Positions 12,248 through 23,874 of a stretch of 64,000 nt of DNA are shown here, piece by piece. Position 1 is the stretch's first letter; every line of letters begins with the position of its first letter. The DNA is from Lobosporangium transversale (taxonomy: Eukaryota > Mortierellomycota > Mortierellomycetes > Mortierellales > Mortierellaceae). The stretch covers positions 248,001-312,000 of the forward strand of contig NW_019029027.1 in assembly GCF_002105155.1 (NCBI RefSeq). Reading direction: 5' to 3'. The notes under the pieces were generated by a model. That model was not told the origin of the DNA. It did not search any database and saw only the letters and a program-made list of their open reading frames with translations. Both the position numbers and the translations under genes were made by a program.

Positions 12248-13584
12248 TGTACACGTGGCAAACTCACGCGTTTTTCTTGTGTTCCCATGCAACAAAAAAA
12301 AAAACTAATTTCTTTTTTCATCTCAAAAAAAAAAAAAAAAAAAAAAATGTAGGTGCTTGTGAAACAACAGCCTGTGGTTGGTTTCTTGTCTACTGGAAAT
12401 GAGGTGGTAAATCATGATAATGAACAGCCATTGAAGATGGGGCAGATCCGCGATAGTAATAGACCAACCCTTATTGCCGCAACAAAGGCTGCAGGATTCG
12501 AATATCTCGATCTCGGCATTGCTCCTGATAGGTATGTATTTTAACTTAAGCTTTTTTTTTTTTTGCCACGTTGATTTTTCCAGTCCATGAGACCAAAGCT
12601 GCTTATTTCAATTCTTGAAGCTGCAGGGACTTCTGCACTCATCATTTACTTGTGGTTACAGGATATCTTGTTATTAGTGACATGAACTAATAATACATTA
12701 CCTCATTCAATTCATAGCCCTGAAGAGCTTGAGGCTTCAATCAAGAAAGGATTGGACAGATGTAACATTTTGGTCACAACTGGAGGCGTTTCTATGGGAG
12801 AGATGGATCTCTTGAAGCCTATTCTCGAACAAAAGCTTGGAGCAACCATCCATTTTGGTCGTATCATGATGAAACCAGGGTATGCATGCATTGTTAATCA
12901 GAAAAAACAATGACCCAGCCTCTCTCTCTTTTTTTTTTTTTTTTCCTTCTATAATATTCATTATACATATTTATACTATCTAATACTGGTTTATTTTTAT
13001 GTCGCATTGCTTACTATGAATAATTAGCAAACCAACTACATTCGCAACAATCCCTAGTCCAAATGGCGGGCAGCCAAGGCTCATGTTTGGTTTACCAGGT
13101 AATCCAGTTTCAGCTACAGTTACTTTCCATCTGTTTGTATTACCAGCTCTTCGAAAGCTCGCCGGTTACGAGAATTATATGTGGCCCAGTATCCAAGCAG
13201 AGGTAAAAAAAAAAAAAAAAAAAAAAAGAGAGAGAGATATTACTTCTTGATTTTGCATGATGCTCTCGTACGATGGTTGCACCAATCTATCACATTTGGA
13301 CCCACACGATATATTTATTCATCCAACAACGCCATGTTTCTGCGTTCTAGATCACGCATGATATTCGATTGGATGAGAGACCAGAATACCAACGCGCTAC
13401 TGTCATGGTCACACCTGAAGGGCATATTAGAGTCCAATCTACGGATAAGAACCAAATGAGCAGTCGCATGGTGACTATGCTCGGTGCTAACAGCCTGATG
13501 GTCCTTCCCGGAAGGACTGCCGAGCGAGCAAGCTTAGAATTAGGACAAAAGGTTGAATGTCTATTAATTGGCAAGCTTATGTGA
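10374..13584 (+). CDS. Molybdenum cofactor synthesis fusion protein, MogA-MoeA (gephyrin/CnxE type)
   Basis: Catalyses the last two steps of molybdenum cofactor synthesis: adenylylation of molybdopterin (MogA-like domain) and molybdate insertion (MoeA-like domain). Nine exons: 10374-10407, 10563-10786, 10874-11276, 11412-11618, 11764-12113, 12353-12531, 12718-12879, 13028-13202 and 13351-13584, giving 655 residues. The N-terminal domain (about residues 1-165) shows GVLTISDTAS, the MPT-binding TTGGTGF and FPGSPKA. A linker (about residues 190-215) contains HSHGHSHGH. The MoeA domain shows [41 protein letters not shown] and [10 protein letters not shown]. Domain order is that of animal gephyrin, opposite to plant Cnx1. 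The product would serve enzymes such as nitrate reductase, sulfite oxidase or xanthine dehydrogenase. Several introns carry long A or T runs. Confidence 0.95.
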
Positions 13585-16500
13585 AGCCACCATGAACATG
13601 GCTTGTGAATTATAAAACAACAACAAAAATAAAAAGAGCATCCCTCGGCCATACAAAAAATATTGATTTGTCGTCATGGTTTAATAAATACATACCTCCC
13701 GCAGTTTTAACCTTGCTTTGGAAAGCAAAAAAAAAAAAAAAAAAAAAAAAAGGCGCTACTTGAGCAGCTCTATCATGAAGAGATTTTTAATATGGTAATC
13801 AAGATATCGATAGCCGTTAATATTGAGTAGATAAAATCACTAACTGATACTGATGATTATACTGTAGTGACCAGCATAGACAAAAAGAATAGACAACAAA
13901 GCCTTGTCATCCGTTATTCGAACACTCGTCATTATGTTAGTCTAGGTTGACGACATTGTTCAACATTAATCATGCATAACAGTTTAAGCTTTTTACAACC
14001 AAACGTGGCATGATTGTCAGTTCTAACAAATGCATTTGCAACAACAGAAGAAAGTCTAACGAGAGTGATGGCAACAGGTCAGGGTCAGGGACAAAGCATT
14101 GGTGAACGTGGGATGAATAAATATGGTGCTGCATCAGTTTCAATCCCATGGTTACCCAGGTCACCCTCAATGCAACAAACAGGTGAGCATGCAAATGCTT
14201 TTTCTTTACTCTTTTGTAATACATAATATCAACTTATTCTATGGATAACGTGGCGCCATACGATGATTGGCATGATTGGTATGATTGATATGCGGCACAT
14301 CTCAAAAAAGGATCTTTACATTTCTAATCAAATATTTTTTACATGGATAATAATCGCATGAATGCTCTATTCAATGGAAAATGAAAAATGCATGGGTCGG
14401 CTTTCACGTAAAAAAGTGTGAGCATTTCGGATGCGACCGTTGTTGTTTTTTAATCGGTTGAGCTATTCAGTGATGCCTGCAGACGGCCCCTTGCCCTATT
14501 TTTTATTTTATTTGCTAATATTTGAAGAGCTGTAGAAGTTAACAATCTTCAACTGGTCTTCGGTGGTATTTCGAATGGAAATACACTTAATGGATTCGCT
14601 CGACTCGACAATTGAGGATCTAATTATAGTGAGCATTCAGCCAAAGGGATACATCAGTATCCAAATCCACAAACCAACAGTTGTAAAAGTAAAAGACAAA
14701 CAATGTTAATGGTCCGATCAACGCTTTGTTGGAATCGTTTTTTTTTTTTTTTTTTTTTTTTTTTTTCTTTGAGAGCGGATATAACCAACAAGAGGTAGAT
14801 TAGAAAATGGACATGCTAGGAAAAAATATAAAATAAAAATATAAAAGCCCTTTTTGTCCTTTTGTCCTTTTATCTTTTTTTTTTTTTTTTTTTTTATCGT
14901 CTCGCAGGAACCAACGGGATGGAGAGATGAGAGGAAAAAAAGAGAGAGATATGAAAAAGGAGCTATGATGAGCATGAGCAAAAAAAAAAAAAAAAAAAAA
15001 AAAGAACGCCATGGTTACACTGCACCGCTTCTTAAATCCAGCTCTTTTCATTTAACTGTTGCCCCATGCTTTGATATGTTGTGAGATTAGCAACATTGCC
15101 CGAGAGAAAAGTGTTTGTCCATGAGAGCAATAGTCTGACACTTGCCCTTATTTTTTATTTTTTATTATTTTTTTGGGAGCACAATGGGCTCAATGCTTTA
15201 CACTTGACATTGGGCTTTTAATCCATGAAAATATACAACACAGCATGGTGTAATTACCATTCAATGCAAAATGAATATTTGTTCAGATAGAGACTACATC
15301 CTCCCACTTTCTTCGTCATAGCCCTTATATTTAATAAGTGTCCATGTTGTGGTTTTTCCTTTCGTTGACAATGAATTCACTTTGTGCAATATAAACTGAG
15401 AATCATTATGCAAAGATACAAAAATGACCAGCCAAAAATGAGATGTGGAAAAAAGATCTGTGCAGTCTGTGCAGATGGGATGTGGATGTGCACGTGGGAG
15501 GAATAGGTTTGGACCGTTGACGATGTCACACCCACGACCACGAGCTCAAAGAGGTGCATGGCAACACTGTCCACCCACTCATGTCCTCAACGGTGCAGCC
15601 CAATGCTGTGTCAGGGTCTCTCCTTTTTTTTGCCATTCTATTATAGATGTTATTATATATAAATTTAAACAATAAACTATATAGATATAATATAAATGTT
15701 TGTCTTTCTGTGTTGAATATTGAATATAAATAAATGGCAAGCAAGGCATGGGGCATGGCAGACATGCAGTTCAATGCTCAATGAGCATTTACCTGCTTTG
15801 TTGACTAACAGTTTTATGTAAAAATATACCCAGACTGAATCGAATACGTTAATTCAATTAATCAATCATCTATACTGCATATAAATAATTTTAATGCAAT
15901 ACATCCATCTATTCAACCTTCCTGACATTTTGTCAACACAACACAACACAACACAACACAAGATGGACCTTTGGGTCTTTATGGTCTAAAAAAAACCATT
16001 ATAACAAAGAAAGATGTTCCCTCCATCTCGTTTCTTTCTTTCTTTCTTCTTTTCTCTTTCTCTTTCATCGTCTCCTTCTTACTTTTCTACCCCATACTAC
16101 TTATCTTTTTCTTCATTTTCTTTCTTTCCCGCTAATCTCTCGTCGTTCACAACATCAGGTACTCTTTCCTTTTCCCTTTTTTTTGTTGTTTTGATCTCCA
16201 TGAAAAAGAGACAGAGAAGAACAAGGACCAACACTTGCTCCCTGTCTTCTCCCTCTCTTCCTCTCGTTTCTTTTCAACAAGAACCAGCTCTATTCTTTTG
16301 TTTTTCCCAAATTACACCTGTGTACAACGGTTAGCAAAAGATCCTCCTCACCCCCTTTTTTTGTCCAATCCCCTGGCAAACAACAACCGCTGAACAAACA
16401 TCCATGACATCGTTTTATTTATAATCTTGGAGACGAACGAAGGTGCTCCATTACTGATCTGTGAGCGAGAGTTGCTTTCTTCGTCTTGTCTGGCAACCTA

Positions 16501-17165
16501 TCATCGTCATCATTTCGTCAGCTCTTCCCTACCAACACCATCATCTTACTGTTTTGTTTGTCCACTGTGGCATCACGTTGGTATCCCGCTCCAAGTTATG
16601 CATCCGTTCCCTCGGATAGTCATTTCTCCTCTGCTCTTATATTCTCATGATACTCGAGGAGCACTCCCCACTTCATTGCGCCTTATCACTCTTTGGCTCC
16701 TAGTTGACTGTCGTATCATCTAGCGCTATGTTCTTACGCTCACTCGCTTTTGCTCGATTGCTCTCTCTCTTTCTTTTTTTTTTTTTTGAGACCTACTTCA
16801 CCTCATCTTACCTAACTCCTGAATCCCAAGTGGGGTTGAGCATTTCTATTTCTATGCTTACATTCAGTGACTATCGTGATCCTAATACCCTACTACTTTT
16901 ATAAAAGGCCTGCCCAACACCATGACTAACTTCAACGCTTTTATCTCCCTTCTTGCTTATAGTTTACTTTCTTCGTCTTTCAATTCCTTTACACTCTTAC
17001 TGTCCCACCTAGTCCTTTCTCGACATCTTCTGAAGCCCAAACAGTACATTGACCAATCTTGATCAGAATCGTCATTCCATATCATAGACTTCCTTTTCCT
17101 CCCCAATTCTTGCTATCATTCTCAATCTTCATTTAAAACGAATAAGCAAAGAAAACAATAACAAA
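13585..17165. other. Gene-poor stretch ending in a long pyrimidine-rich leader
   Basis: From 13585 to about 15930 I see no supported gene, only AT-rich DNA with several A/T runs. A short tandem repeat of ACACA units lies at about 15936-15960. From about 16014 to 17160 the plus strand is strongly pyrimidine-rich, which fits a promoter and long 5' leader of the gene starting at 17166. Open frames in this part are low-complexity by-products. Confidence 0.5.
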
Positions 17166-18128
17166 ATGTCAAGTCTTTGCAACAGGATGTACGATGAAGG
17201 GTTTGGTTTATTGGGACCCCGGCATCAACATGGGATCCGTGCAAGACGTCTCTCCGTACGGAAGGCCCAACTTCATCGTCGTGAGGACATCACAACGGCT
17301 GAATTCCTTTATGCATATGATCATGGCGAGATCAATGGAAATATGCATCGCAAACAATCCGATGCGATGATGCGTACATTGACATCTACCTCAGCTTTAT
17401 CGTCATCCTCAATGTCATCATCGCCTCTATCACAGCTGTCTGCTTCTGGTATTCCTTCACACTCAACCCGATCAACATACTCAGCGATGGATCATGCTAC
17501 ATGTGCGCCTTCGTTTAACACCAGTCCAAGACATCGACGATATGAAAACCCTGCTGCCGCTGGAGTAGAGGATGATACGGCCAACTGCGCTTTCCACGGC
17601 CACCAGTCTGCAGGCGGATTGGTATCCTGGTGTTCTTCGTCCTCATCTTCATATGCGCATGCACACAATCTCGGAATTGGAGCAAAATCATCACAGTATT
17701 CAAGTCTAGGGTTTGTGCCGCTCCCACCTGTTACATTCCGGATGAACATGCCGGGTTCACCGCTCTCTCCATATCCTGCTCACTGTACCTATTATAACTT
17801 GAACTATCATGAAGCCGAACTCGAGTACTCTTTCCCCCCAAGACCAACAGTGACCAAGATGCGAGGAACCACTCGCACAATGGGTACTGGAGGTCGCATT
17901 GGAGGCGGGGGAGGGAGCAGCCAATACATTGATAGCCCCGTTCCTTCCAGCGTTCATCCCGGTCAAGATAGCAATGCTGATGAAAGAGACTGCAATGATG
18001 ATACAGAGGGTGGTGAGAACGAAGGCAGCAAGCCCGTACCTTCCGCATATACCTTCCGTCGTCGAAACGCGATCGTTGAAGGATCTGAAGATGCTCCTAG
18101 AGCCAATGGCTTTCCAAAGTCTGTCTAA
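17166..18128 (+). CDS. Ser/Gly-rich, probably disordered protein of unknown function
   Basis: Uninterrupted 320-residue frame. The ATG follows AATAACAAA, a good fungal start context, and a 1-kb pyrimidine-rich leader. The first 70 residues are basic and look structured (RARRLSVRKAQLHRREDITT). Next comes a Ser-rich run (about 78-100), a His/Tyr/Pro-rich middle, a Gly run (GGRIGGGGGSS, about 245) and an acidic segment near 270-290. No signal peptide, membrane segment or known domain is visible. The composition suggests an intrinsically disordered regulatory protein, possibly a signalling target. Codon use and length argue that it is real. Confidence 0.7.
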   Translation: MSSLCNRMYDEGFGLLGPRHQHGIRARRLSVRKAQLHRREDITTAEFLYAYDHGEINGNMHRKQSDAMMRTLTSTSALSSSSMSSSPLSQLSASGIPSHSTRSTYSAMDHATCAPSFNTSPRHRRYENPAAAGVEDDTANCAFHGHQSAGGLVSWCSSSSSSYAHAHNLGIGAKSSQYSSLGFVPLPPVTFRMNMPGSPLSPYPAHCTYYNLNYHEAELEYSFPPRPTVTKMRGTTRTMGTGGRIGGGGGSSQYIDSPVPSSVHPGQDSNADERDCNDDTEGGENEGSKPVPSAYTFRRRNAIVEGSEDAPRANGFPKSV

Positions 18129-18375
18129 TGGTCCTTTTTTTTATTTTTATTTTTATTTTTATTTTTACCTTATCATTATCATCATTGCATCTCTCTAAGG
18201 CTTCTCTCTTTCTTTTTTATTACGCATTTTTAATCCTACACGCTGTATTCTGCCATTCTCATCCCACATTCAAATCTGCATATACCCCTCTTTAACTCCA
18301 TCCCCACTTTCCTTCTACAAGGCTCTTCTCACCCATTTGCCATCAATGGTTAGGGACAATTGTGGTTAGCACTGA

Positions 18376-18411
<36 letters not shown>

Positions 18412-19154
18412 CTTCATAGCTTATTTTTCGTAGCAAAGCATTTTTCATATTTTCAATAAAACTTGACTGGAAGTCAACTGATCCTCAAGCCGTGAGACAA
18501 ATAATGCCTCTGTGCGGATTGTAGTGTGCTTTTGGGATTCAGAAAAGAGAGTATTGTCTCTTTTATGTAATGAGGGATTTAGAGTTCATCCCCTGGGGCC
18601 AAGCTTTTTGAAGTTACACTTGTTATCAGTAGCGTGCACAGGGTCACAAAATTTTTCCTGTGATCTTATATTTGTTGCCACATGATATTTCAATCCTCCC
18701 TCTTTGATATCCATCTATCATTCTCTTATGGTGAGTTCCTTGCATCAATACGAATCACAAATATTATCCTTCATAGTCCAGCGACCCTTTCCTGTGTAAT
18801 CTTTCTCTTTAATAAATCTCGAGCTACAGAACTACCCTTAAACTAAAAATAAACTTTTTTTTTTTTTTTTTTTTTTTTCTGTTGGCTGATCTGGTACTAC
18901 ATCTTTCTTTTTCGACCGCTAAGAATCGTATGCTCCTTGGGTGGCCGTGGGCGGGACAGGAAAGGGTCGCTGGTACGGATAATGAGCGTAAGACTTCCTT
19001 TGTCGTCTTCGCTATCCATAGTTATTCATTTATTATATATATTTTAATAACGTTCTCTTCCTATTTGCAAGACGCATTGTGGCTTTGCGCTATCACCATC
19101 CTTTAAAATACTCGCTCCATTGAAACTATTGAAACAAACATTCATAACACTACC
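18129..19154. other. Intergenic stretch
   Basis: Begins with a TTTTA tandem repeat at about 18138-18168. It holds a 29-nt A run at about 18380 and a T run near 18855. No gene is supported. A TATATATATTTT stretch near 19033 may belong to the Crinkler promoter. Confidence 0.4.
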
Positions 19155-20919
19155 ATGGCCACCGAAGTAACCCTCTTTTGCGTTAACGATGGAGATTCCT
19201 CCATGTTCTCAGTGGATATCTCCTCTTCAAAAACGATAGACCATCTCAAGGATGCCATCAAGAAAAAGAAGCTAGAGTTTCATGATATTGATGCAAGCAA
19301 GCCCACTCTCTGGCATGTCGCCATTTCTTCTATCTCCGGGAAACCAATTACATTAAGCAATCTTACAGACGAGCAGAAGGCGCAGAAAAACCCAGAGAAG
19401 CTTGAAGATCCGACTAACAAGGTCTCTGAGGTTTTTGGCGCTGTACCACCAAAAAAAAAACCATCCATGTCATTATTGAACAACCAGGTACTATTCCACT
19501 CTACTGGTATACCTTTTTTTTGTCCACAGTTAACTATGATTAAACAAGTCATGCGCACTTTCTATTTGTATTCCTTTTTCCTAAGCTAAAAGTGAAGAGA
19601 ACGAACCTACAATCGCAAGTCTACAGACGACGAACGCGGATTTACAAAAGGAAATCGCCGACTTGAAGCAACGACTGCATACGAACGTAAATTTAGAAAC
19701 GATAATCATAAATTTACAAAAGCAAATCGCAAGTTTACAAACGACGAACGCAAATTTAGAAACCGACCTGAGGCAGCAACGACTGCATACGAACGCAAAT
19801 TTAGAAATGATAGAAAAGGAAAACGCCGAATTGAAGCAACAACTACATGCGGACACATATACTAGTAAGTAATAATCAACAATAAGTGAAAATGTGGAAT
19901 GGAAAGATGTCAAAGAGAACCATAGTGAAAGAGAGCTGATTTTGTTGTTATTCTAGCACTGAGCGTCGTGAACAAAAGAGATCGGAATAAGATTGCTTGC
20001 ACATATTCCACCAATATTAAAACAGCTACTATAGAAAGTCTGCGAGAAAGCCTTCAAGGTCATTGCTTGGAGTTTGAGGAGTTCGAGGAAGTCCAAATAT
20101 TTGTGTACGATGAGGAAACGAAGGCATTTCTGTTGTTGAGACGATATTCAATTTCGTTCTATCTTGGAAAAACTTCAGAAAAAAAATGGGAAGAGGCTCA
20201 CTATATCTTTGGATACCCCAGCCATTAGTTTTTCGTCATGGGGCTGGAAAAAAATTCAAGACACGTATAAAGTACAATCGTTCATGGATCTACCAGAATT
20301 TGATCTCAAGCCCAAGGAGGACTTGACAGAAGATGAAGAGGCAATATTGGGACATATTGTGCAGGATTGCATTCGCAAGGGTAGAGCCTATGCATTTAAT
20401 GCAGAATCAAATGAGGCCACAAGATCAACAATTGTCGATCCATTCATGGTTGGAGCAGCATCGCTCTATGCGCCCGACATGATCCTTTCGCAACAACAGT
20501 CTTTAAAAGGCACGCGCGGCTATGGGACTTTGGACTTTGCTGTTGTTGACCGTATCAATTCGGGGCAATTTCTTGGCATTACGCAAGTGAAGAAGGACGA
20601 TCATGTGCAAGGCTTTGCACAAAATATGGTACAGCTCGATGTAGCCTTGCACAATAGGAAACGAAAACGAACTGAGGAGGAGAATGGGGATTGCCATAGA
20701 GTCTTTAGGGCTTATGGAATCGTAACCGACTCATGGCAATGGGCATTTGTTGAATCTACATTGGAAAATGGCGCGCTAAAATACCGAAGGTTGGAAGTGA
20801 CTAAACATTTAGAAGTGAAAGGAGAAATGAAAGACGTGAGAGACAGATGCAAGCTTATATTTGGCTTTGTCCTTACTCTTTTCGAATTAATGAAGGATGA
20901 AATGAGCACGAGAGGGTAG
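19155..20919 (+). pseudogene. Crinkler (CRN) family protein, reading frame broken twice
   Basis: Three exons: 19155-19487, 19586-19864 and 19957-20919. Exon 1 encodes the ubiquitin-like CRN N-terminal domain (about 105 residues, with a VSEVFG segment near its end). Exon 2 is a repeated coiled coil. Exon 3 carries the linker and the C-terminal domain, where GYGTLDFAVVD is followed by GITQVKKDD, resembling the PD-(D/E)XK nuclease-like ends described for Crinklers, with Gln at the usual Glu. Breaks: an A10 run at 19451-19460 puts exon 1 out of frame before its end, and near 20138-20143 the frame jumps so that the upstream frame stops at 20226. Each could be a mutation or a homopolymer/assembly error. 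Crinklers are effector-like or intragenomic-conflict proteins; the role here is unknown. Confidence 0.75.
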
Positions 20920-21167
20920 TTTCAACATCGAATCCGCCTCCCCAGCAACCAAAAAATCAAAATTTGATCAGTCATCAACAACAACAATAACAACAACACA
21001 ATGATATCCGCTTAAAATAGCATACAGCAATTTTGTAATAAATAATATACCAATATCATCGGTTGAAAGCTTTCAAGTAAAATGGAGTGGTGCTTTAGAA
21101 ATGTCTAACAAAACGCCTTCAATAGTGTGGTTTATTTTTATTTTAAAGAAATATATGTATAAACACA

Positions 21168-22094
21168 TTACTCAAAAGCTTTTTTTCTTTGTGCTCGACG
21201 CATCTTAATGTAGGAATTGTTGGAGCCAGCGTTGATGATAGCCTTGGAAACTGACGTTAGGGCATCAGTTTCCTTTTCCACGAACGTCATGCATGTTGAT
21301 TTTGATATCTCTTCTAGCATAGTTTCAATTAGCTCCTTCTTGAATTGATACAACCTCCTCTTCTGTGCATCGAATCCTGAACGCCATTTTGCTCTTTTTT
21401 GGTCAGAGCTCTTATTCAAAGCCCAGATCGAGGACCGTCCATCGACACCATGGAACCATTCCATCCATTGATCCTTGAGAGGCGCTGCTTGCGGAAGCAT
21501 TTCGTGCGAGGGCAGGGTTGTTCCAAACTGAACGTAGAGCATGGCGATCTGTTCTGCCAATTGGTCCAAATCATCTCTACCTTGCTTATCAGACTGAGAT
21601 TGAGATTGAGATTGAGAGTGAGCTTGTCTTTGTTCTACAACCACCTCTTCTTCTCTTTCTCTGGCTCCGTCTACTTCATTGAAGAATGAATCCTCGCCTT
21701 GTAAAGATAAAGAAGTGTTGGTAACGCTCGCTTGCTCATGAACCGGCTCATGGTTAACCAGGTGCCCGTCTGTGTGCCCTTGCTCCTGGGTGAATGGGCT
21801 CCTCCGTCCTGCTCCACATCCCTGCTGTATCTGGAGATCGAACTCTCGCATTTGCTTTTCTTGGATTGATTTGACCTCAGATACAGTATGGCCTATAATT
21901 CTTCCTGCACCATTGAAGGCCCCCTTTATCCCTTGAGAGAGTACCACTAGCTGACGATTGACACTTGACATATGCGTCCTGAATGAAGAGGTCAAGTTAC
22001 GGTTGGATGTATCAACGCGTTCTCGTGATCGTATGAAGTCATCAAGGGCTGAAAACTGTGTTCCTAAAACATCTACTTTATCAAGAACGACCAT
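21168..22094 (-). CDS. GCR1_C-type DNA-binding protein
   Basis: Uninterrupted 308-residue frame. The first true ATG is at 22094; the frame extends slightly upstream without an ATG. Residues about 10-90 are helical and probably coiled coil. A Gln/Ser/Glu-rich spacer follows, including a run of QS repeats. Residues about 205-265 match the GCR1-like DNA-binding domain, with WMEWFHGVDGRSSIWALNK, then KWRSGF and a basic helix. In yeast this domain binds CTTCC boxes in glycolytic promoters. In other fungi it also ends Crypton-type tyrosine recombinases. No recombinase residues are seen here, so this is either a transcription factor or a remnant of, or recruitment from, such an element. Its neighbour is the broken Crinkler. 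Confidence 0.65.
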   Translation of the reverse strand: MVVLDKVDVLGTQFSALDDFIRSRERVDTSNRNLTSSFRTHMSSVNRQLVVLSQGIKGAFNGAGRIIGHTVSEVKSIQEKQMREFDLQIQQGCGAGRRSPFTQEQGHTDGHLVNHEPVHEQASVTNTSLSLQGEDSFFNEVDGAREREEEVVVEQRQAHSQSQSQSQSDKQGRDDLDQLAEQIAMLYVQFGTTLPSHEMLPQAAPLKDQWMEWFHGVDGRSSIWALNKSSDQKRAKWRSGFDAQKRRLYQFKKELIETMLEEISKSTCMTFVEKETDALTSVSKAIINAGSNNSYIKMRRAQRKKAFE

Positions 22095-23466
22095 CCTACC
22101 TTGTGCCAAACAAAAATAAGAATATTTCCATGGACAGCGGAGAAAAGAGAGCGATCAAGCGACAGGCGTCGACCGAGTAAGGAGAGGAGCCTAGAGGTAG
22201 CAAGAGAATTCACATTGAGCATATGTAGCTCACATAGTTTTATATAGTATAGACAATATCTGCGTGTCAGCAAACACGCTAGTCTAGTTCGGAGTGCAGG
22301 GCCAAGATTGTGCTGTACTCTCGGAGGATACATCTTGCAAAAGTGCATTTGTATGTTAAAAGTGTTGTTCAAGGAATGGAGAGTGATCAACGGCATATGG
22401 TAGTGTTCAGATGTTTATACAACTTCCTATGGAGCCCGAACAGTCATCATATTCAGATGAATTGCAAATGAAGTGAATTTCTAGCATATTGATAAAGAAG
22501 ACCTGCGATAAAATTCTTTATACCTAATAGAATATAATCTATATGAATGCCATTTCTAAGGAAGTTTATGCAAGAAGAGTAGCCAGCTATAAAGAAAGCC
22601 AGGTTTCATCTGATGTGACACACGTCAAGTCTATGGTGCTGGATTGCCTAGTATTTGGGGTGCATGACTATGGTAGCCCATATCGCAATATCGAAAAGGG
22701 CCTTCTGCTCCTGCATACGCCGATCACAGAAGACTCATTGTCTACAATGTTAACGTTCATACTAAAGGCATCTTTTTACGACTTGTACAAGGAGTCTTAT
22801 CTCCGGGACCCTGTGAAACTACATCATGACATAACCTCGATGGACACGACACCAGAGTCAGCTACATTGGTGCTGACAAGCCAAGTTTTTACTCTTATAA
22901 GCTTAAGAAGTCAGGCTTTCGTCTTCAGGTGTGTTCGGATATGAGCAATGTCATACTGTTTTGGACAACACAGTGAATGCTGTTCATTTTAACTAGTTCC
23001 TCAGGATGGCAGCCATCAGGAGATACTAACCAAATCCCATAATTACTGATGAATCGAGGCAGACATGGAAAAACAACAGGCATCGAACAGTTGCCTATAC
23101 TCAGACGTGTCTTGAAAAAGATTTAGGCTGTAAATCAAACCACTATTTAACAAACAAGATGGAGGAGAGTATCATTGAATCTCCTCTATAGGGCCACAAG
23201 TAGCGGTCGAGGGACTAGATCATATGATATAATCAAATAAAGTAAAAAAAAAAAGTGGAGATACATCACTCCACAAGTTAAATCTACTCTGTGCTTTGAA
23301 GATTAAGGTGGCAATCTTCATACAATACATTGGTTAATGTCGCAAGGAAAAGTTAAAACGGCATGGAGTGTGTTTGGGTATTCCTTTCTATGAAAAAAAA
23401 AAAAAAAAATGATGCCATTGATTTTTAATAGGTTTTATTTCCCTCTTCATCTGCCATTCCTTTTTT
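22095..23466. other. Intergenic stretch with one weak ORF
   Basis: A 133-residue frame at 22543-22944 (plus strand) starts with ATG and has reasonable composition, but I recognise no domain. It could be a fragment of a decayed gene. Nothing else is supported. Confidence 0.35.
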
Positions 23467-23839
23467 CTATTCTTGGATCTGTCTAGGTTCATCAACATTC
23501 TCGTCATCAACTATGAATATCAAGCGACAAGATAGAAATTGCATAAGTTGGTGAATAACGGCCTCAACAATCTGACAAAGGATCTATAAGTTTTGTATAC
23601 AACTTTTAAACGATACCAGCAAGCTTTTCACTTTCCCCCGTTCAGGGGTGTATAAAAAACTTACCTTGTCTGCGGAAGATTGTAATTTCTTGTTGTTTGA
23701 AGTAACGTCGATTCTCCTCGTCGATAAGCACCAAATTGAGATAATATCGTGCAGAGAACTTCATGTTAACTATTCACATGAATGAAGGGCAATTATGTCA
23801 GTGAGTGCTAGACAAAGTATATCTGGAAATCAGGCAGCA

Positions 23840-23874
<35 letters not shown>

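Noticed and set aside
15936..15961. Short ACACA tandem repeat considered as a CRISPR-like or telomere-like array.
   Set aside because: A simple 5-nt microsatellite of five units without spacers; not telomeric TTAGGG.
16014..16723. Open frames rich in Ser, Phe and Leu in the pyrimidine-rich DNA.
   Set aside because: Low-complexity translation of C/T-rich sequence with no domain or exon signals; better seen as the leader of the gene at 17166.
22543..22944. 133-residue plus-strand frame between the GCR1_C gene and VPS26.
   Set aside because: No motif, no supporting splice or promoter signal; kept only as a note in the intergenic entry.
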